From Acidobacteriota bacterium (GTDB lineage Bacteria > Acidobacteriota > Vicinamibacteria > Vicinamibacterales > Vicinamibacteraceae): a stretch of DNA of 64,000 nucleotides. Below are positions 62,905-64,000 of this stretch, piece after piece. The position numbers and the translations under genes are program-made. The DNA lies in assembly GCA_020845575.1 (NCBI GenBank), contig JADLFL010000044.1, forward strand, positions 1-64,000. The letters are read 5' to 3'. A model generated the notes under the pieces. The model was not told the origin of the DNA. It worked only from the letters and a program-made list of their open reading frames with translations, and did no database searches. Numbering within the stretch: position 1 is the first letter of the stretch; every line of letters starts with the position of its first letter.

Positions 62905-64000
62905 TTGTCGGAAACCCGCCTCAAGATTGCCCTCTTCATCGACTTCGACAACATCGAGATCGGCGTCAAGACCACCCTCGGGGGTCACTTCGACGTCGGC
63001 GCCGTACTTGAAGCGATGAAGGAGCGCGGCGAGGTGGTCACCAAGATCGCGTACGGGGACTGGACCCGTGCCGGTGACTACAGCCGCTCCCTCACCCAGC
63101 ACGCCATCCAGATGGTCCAGCGCAACCTGACGCCCGGTGGCGACAAGAACGGCGCGGACATCAACCTTGCGCTCGACGCGCTGGAGATGGCCTTCACCCA
63201 CAGTCACATCAACGCCTTCGTGATCGTCGGCGGCGACAGCGACTTCATGGCGCTCGTCGAGAAGCTGAAGCTCTACGATCGACAGGTGTTCGTGGTCGGC
63301 GGACGCGCATTCACCAGCGTGATCCTCCAGAAGAACTGCACCGAGTTCATCGCGTACGAGAACCTGATCGGCCGCCGCGGCAGCAGCAGCCGCGGCGGCG
63401 CGAGCAAGGACGTCAAGGACGCCATGCCGCTCGTCAAGCGCGCGCTCAAGGTGCTCGCCGACCGCGAGGTGATGCCGCAGCTCGGCGTCCTCAAGAGCAC
63501 GCTGCTGCAGCTCGACTCGACGTTCTCGGAGCGCGAGTACGGCGTCAGCACGTTCCGCGATTTCGTGCAGAAGCTCGAACGCGCGCAGTTGGTCACGCTG
63601 CGCGGCGACGACCGCAGCCGGCTCGTCGAACTGCGCGACGGCGTCGACGTTCCGGACTACGTCTCCACGCCTGCGACACCGATTGCCGCAGCGCCCGCGC
63701 CGCGCGCGACGCCAGCGCCCGCCACGACGGAAGGCGCGCCCGCGGAGACCGCGGCCGCGCCTGTCGATGCCGCGGTCTCCGGTCAGCAGGCAGACGGGTA
63801 CGCCATCGTGCGTGACATCTTCCTGCGCCCAGGCGTCGTGTCGCGCTGGCCGTTGTACGTACGTCAGGCCAAGCAGATCATCAGGGCCGCCAACGAGGCG
63901 TTCGACGAGCGCCGCCACGGCTTCAACGGGATCGTCGATGCGCTGCGCTACGCTCAGCGCGAGGGGCTCTTCCGCCTGGATCGCGACCGCCAGGGCGTGA
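62905..64000 (+). CDS. NYN (LabA/DUF88) domain protein with LOTUS/OST-HTH domains, 3' cut by window edge
   Basis: At least 365 residues, open at the right edge. NYN PIN-like nuclease domain (about 1-150): LKIALFIDFDNIEIG, KNGADINLALDALEMA and FVIVGGDSDFMALVEKL provide the conserved Asp residues for metal. Then an OST-HTH/LOTUS domain (about 175-250; QLGVLKSTLLQLDSTFSEREYGVSTFRDFVQ), a Pro/Ala/Thr linker, and a second domain that looks LOTUS-like (about 290-365; NEAFDERRHGFNGIVDALRYAQREGLF). NYN-LOTUS proteins resemble the MARF1 RNase type and are thought to act on RNA. The start is TTG at 62905 with AGGA 5 nt upstream. Confidence 0.82.
   Translation, partial: MSETRLKIALFIDFDNIEIGVKTTLGGHFDVGAVLEAMKERGEVVTKIAYGDWTRAGDYSRSLTQHAIQMVQRNLTPGGDKNGADINLALDALEMAFTHSHINAFVIVGGDSDFMALVEKLKLYDRQVFVVGGRAFTSVILQKNCTEFIAYENLIGRRGSSSRGGASKDVKDAMPLVKRALKVLADREVMPQLGVLKSTLLQLDSTFSEREYGVSTFRDFVQKLERAQLVTLRGDDRSRLVELRDGVDVPDYVSTPATPIAAAPAPRATPAPATTEGAPAETAAAPVDAAVSGQQADGYAIVRDIFLRPGVVSRWPLYVRQAKQIIRAANEAFDERRHGFNGIVDALRYAQREGLFRLDRDRQGV

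Noticed and set aside
62905..64000. Defence or toxin system around the NYN nuclease
   Set aside because: No neighbouring antitoxin, methylase, helicase or other defence gene is visible; NYN-LOTUS proteins also have housekeeping RNA roles.

Overview
The window is 64 kb of high-GC, gene-dense bacterial chromosome with about 56 protein genes (two cut by the window edges) and one tRNA. The gene style points to Acidobacteriota, most likely a Vicinamibacteria / Luteitalea-like soil organism. Supporting this are Tat-exported Gfo/Idh and aldo-keto oxidoreductases, two secreted DUF1080 domains, a PVC-type CxxCH membrane-bound dehydrogenase, a neutral-ceramidase-like hydrolase, BlaI/M56 pairs and abundant hybrid kinases. 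The assignment is an inference from gene content; there is no rRNA or other phylogenetic marker apart from uvrA, metK and ilvA.

Layout. 1-0.9 kb: the tail of an IS630-type transposase and about 800 bp without genes. 0.9-6.5 kb: a winged-helix regulator, alkyladenine glycosylase, a HEAT-repeat exported protein and uvrA. 6.7-12.1 kb: a nag catabolic operon (nagB, MFS transporter, N-terminally short nagA) followed by a membrane hybrid histidine kinase. 12.2-19.6 kb: DUF1080 protein, bacterial aminoacyl-transferase (bpt), tRNA-Thr(CGU), LOG-family and SDR genes, a lipoprotein, and an operon of polytopic membrane protein, GMC oxidoreductase and small Tat protein. 19.6-25.3 kb: nucleotide-transporter-like protein, Tat aldo-keto reductase, two-domain esterase, PEGA protein. 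25.3-29.1 kb: Gfo/Idh oxidoreductase, ABC-F ATPase, second DUF1080 protein. 29.2-37.8 kb: blaI-blaR1 pair with two operator dyads, ceramidase-like hydrolase, 1004-aa haem-binding dehydrogenase, a secreted protein and a BON lipoprotein. 37.9-46 kb: radical SAM protein, DUF4190/DUF2752 membrane pair, msrA, two overlapping kinases, phoD, manA. 46-51.4 kb: metK-HAD-ilvA-isomerase cluster, a 97-aa protein with a start-site hairpin, dut. 51.5-58.1 kb: tetR-tolC-mfp-rnd efflux operon. 58.5-64 kb: glycoside hydrolase, ATP-grasp ligase, DUF485/acetate-type symporter pair, and an NYN-LOTUS protein running off the right edge.

Three sequence-level signals stand out beyond the genes. First, at least 13 intergenic tracts are built from one 7-bp unit (CCGGCAA / TTGCCGG or the CGGGCAC variant). 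They sit at gene ends and in divergent promoters, and twice they encode the C-terminus of a real protein. Second, at least 14 start codons have a TANNNT -10-like hexamer only 6-9 nt upstream and no obvious Shine-Dalgarno, which suggests frequent leaderless transcription. Third, a 112-bp structured intergenic repeat occurs twice, and one copy lies inside a 31-bp inverted repeat like a small non-autonomous element. I found no CRISPR array, prophage, biosynthetic cluster or recognisable defence island.
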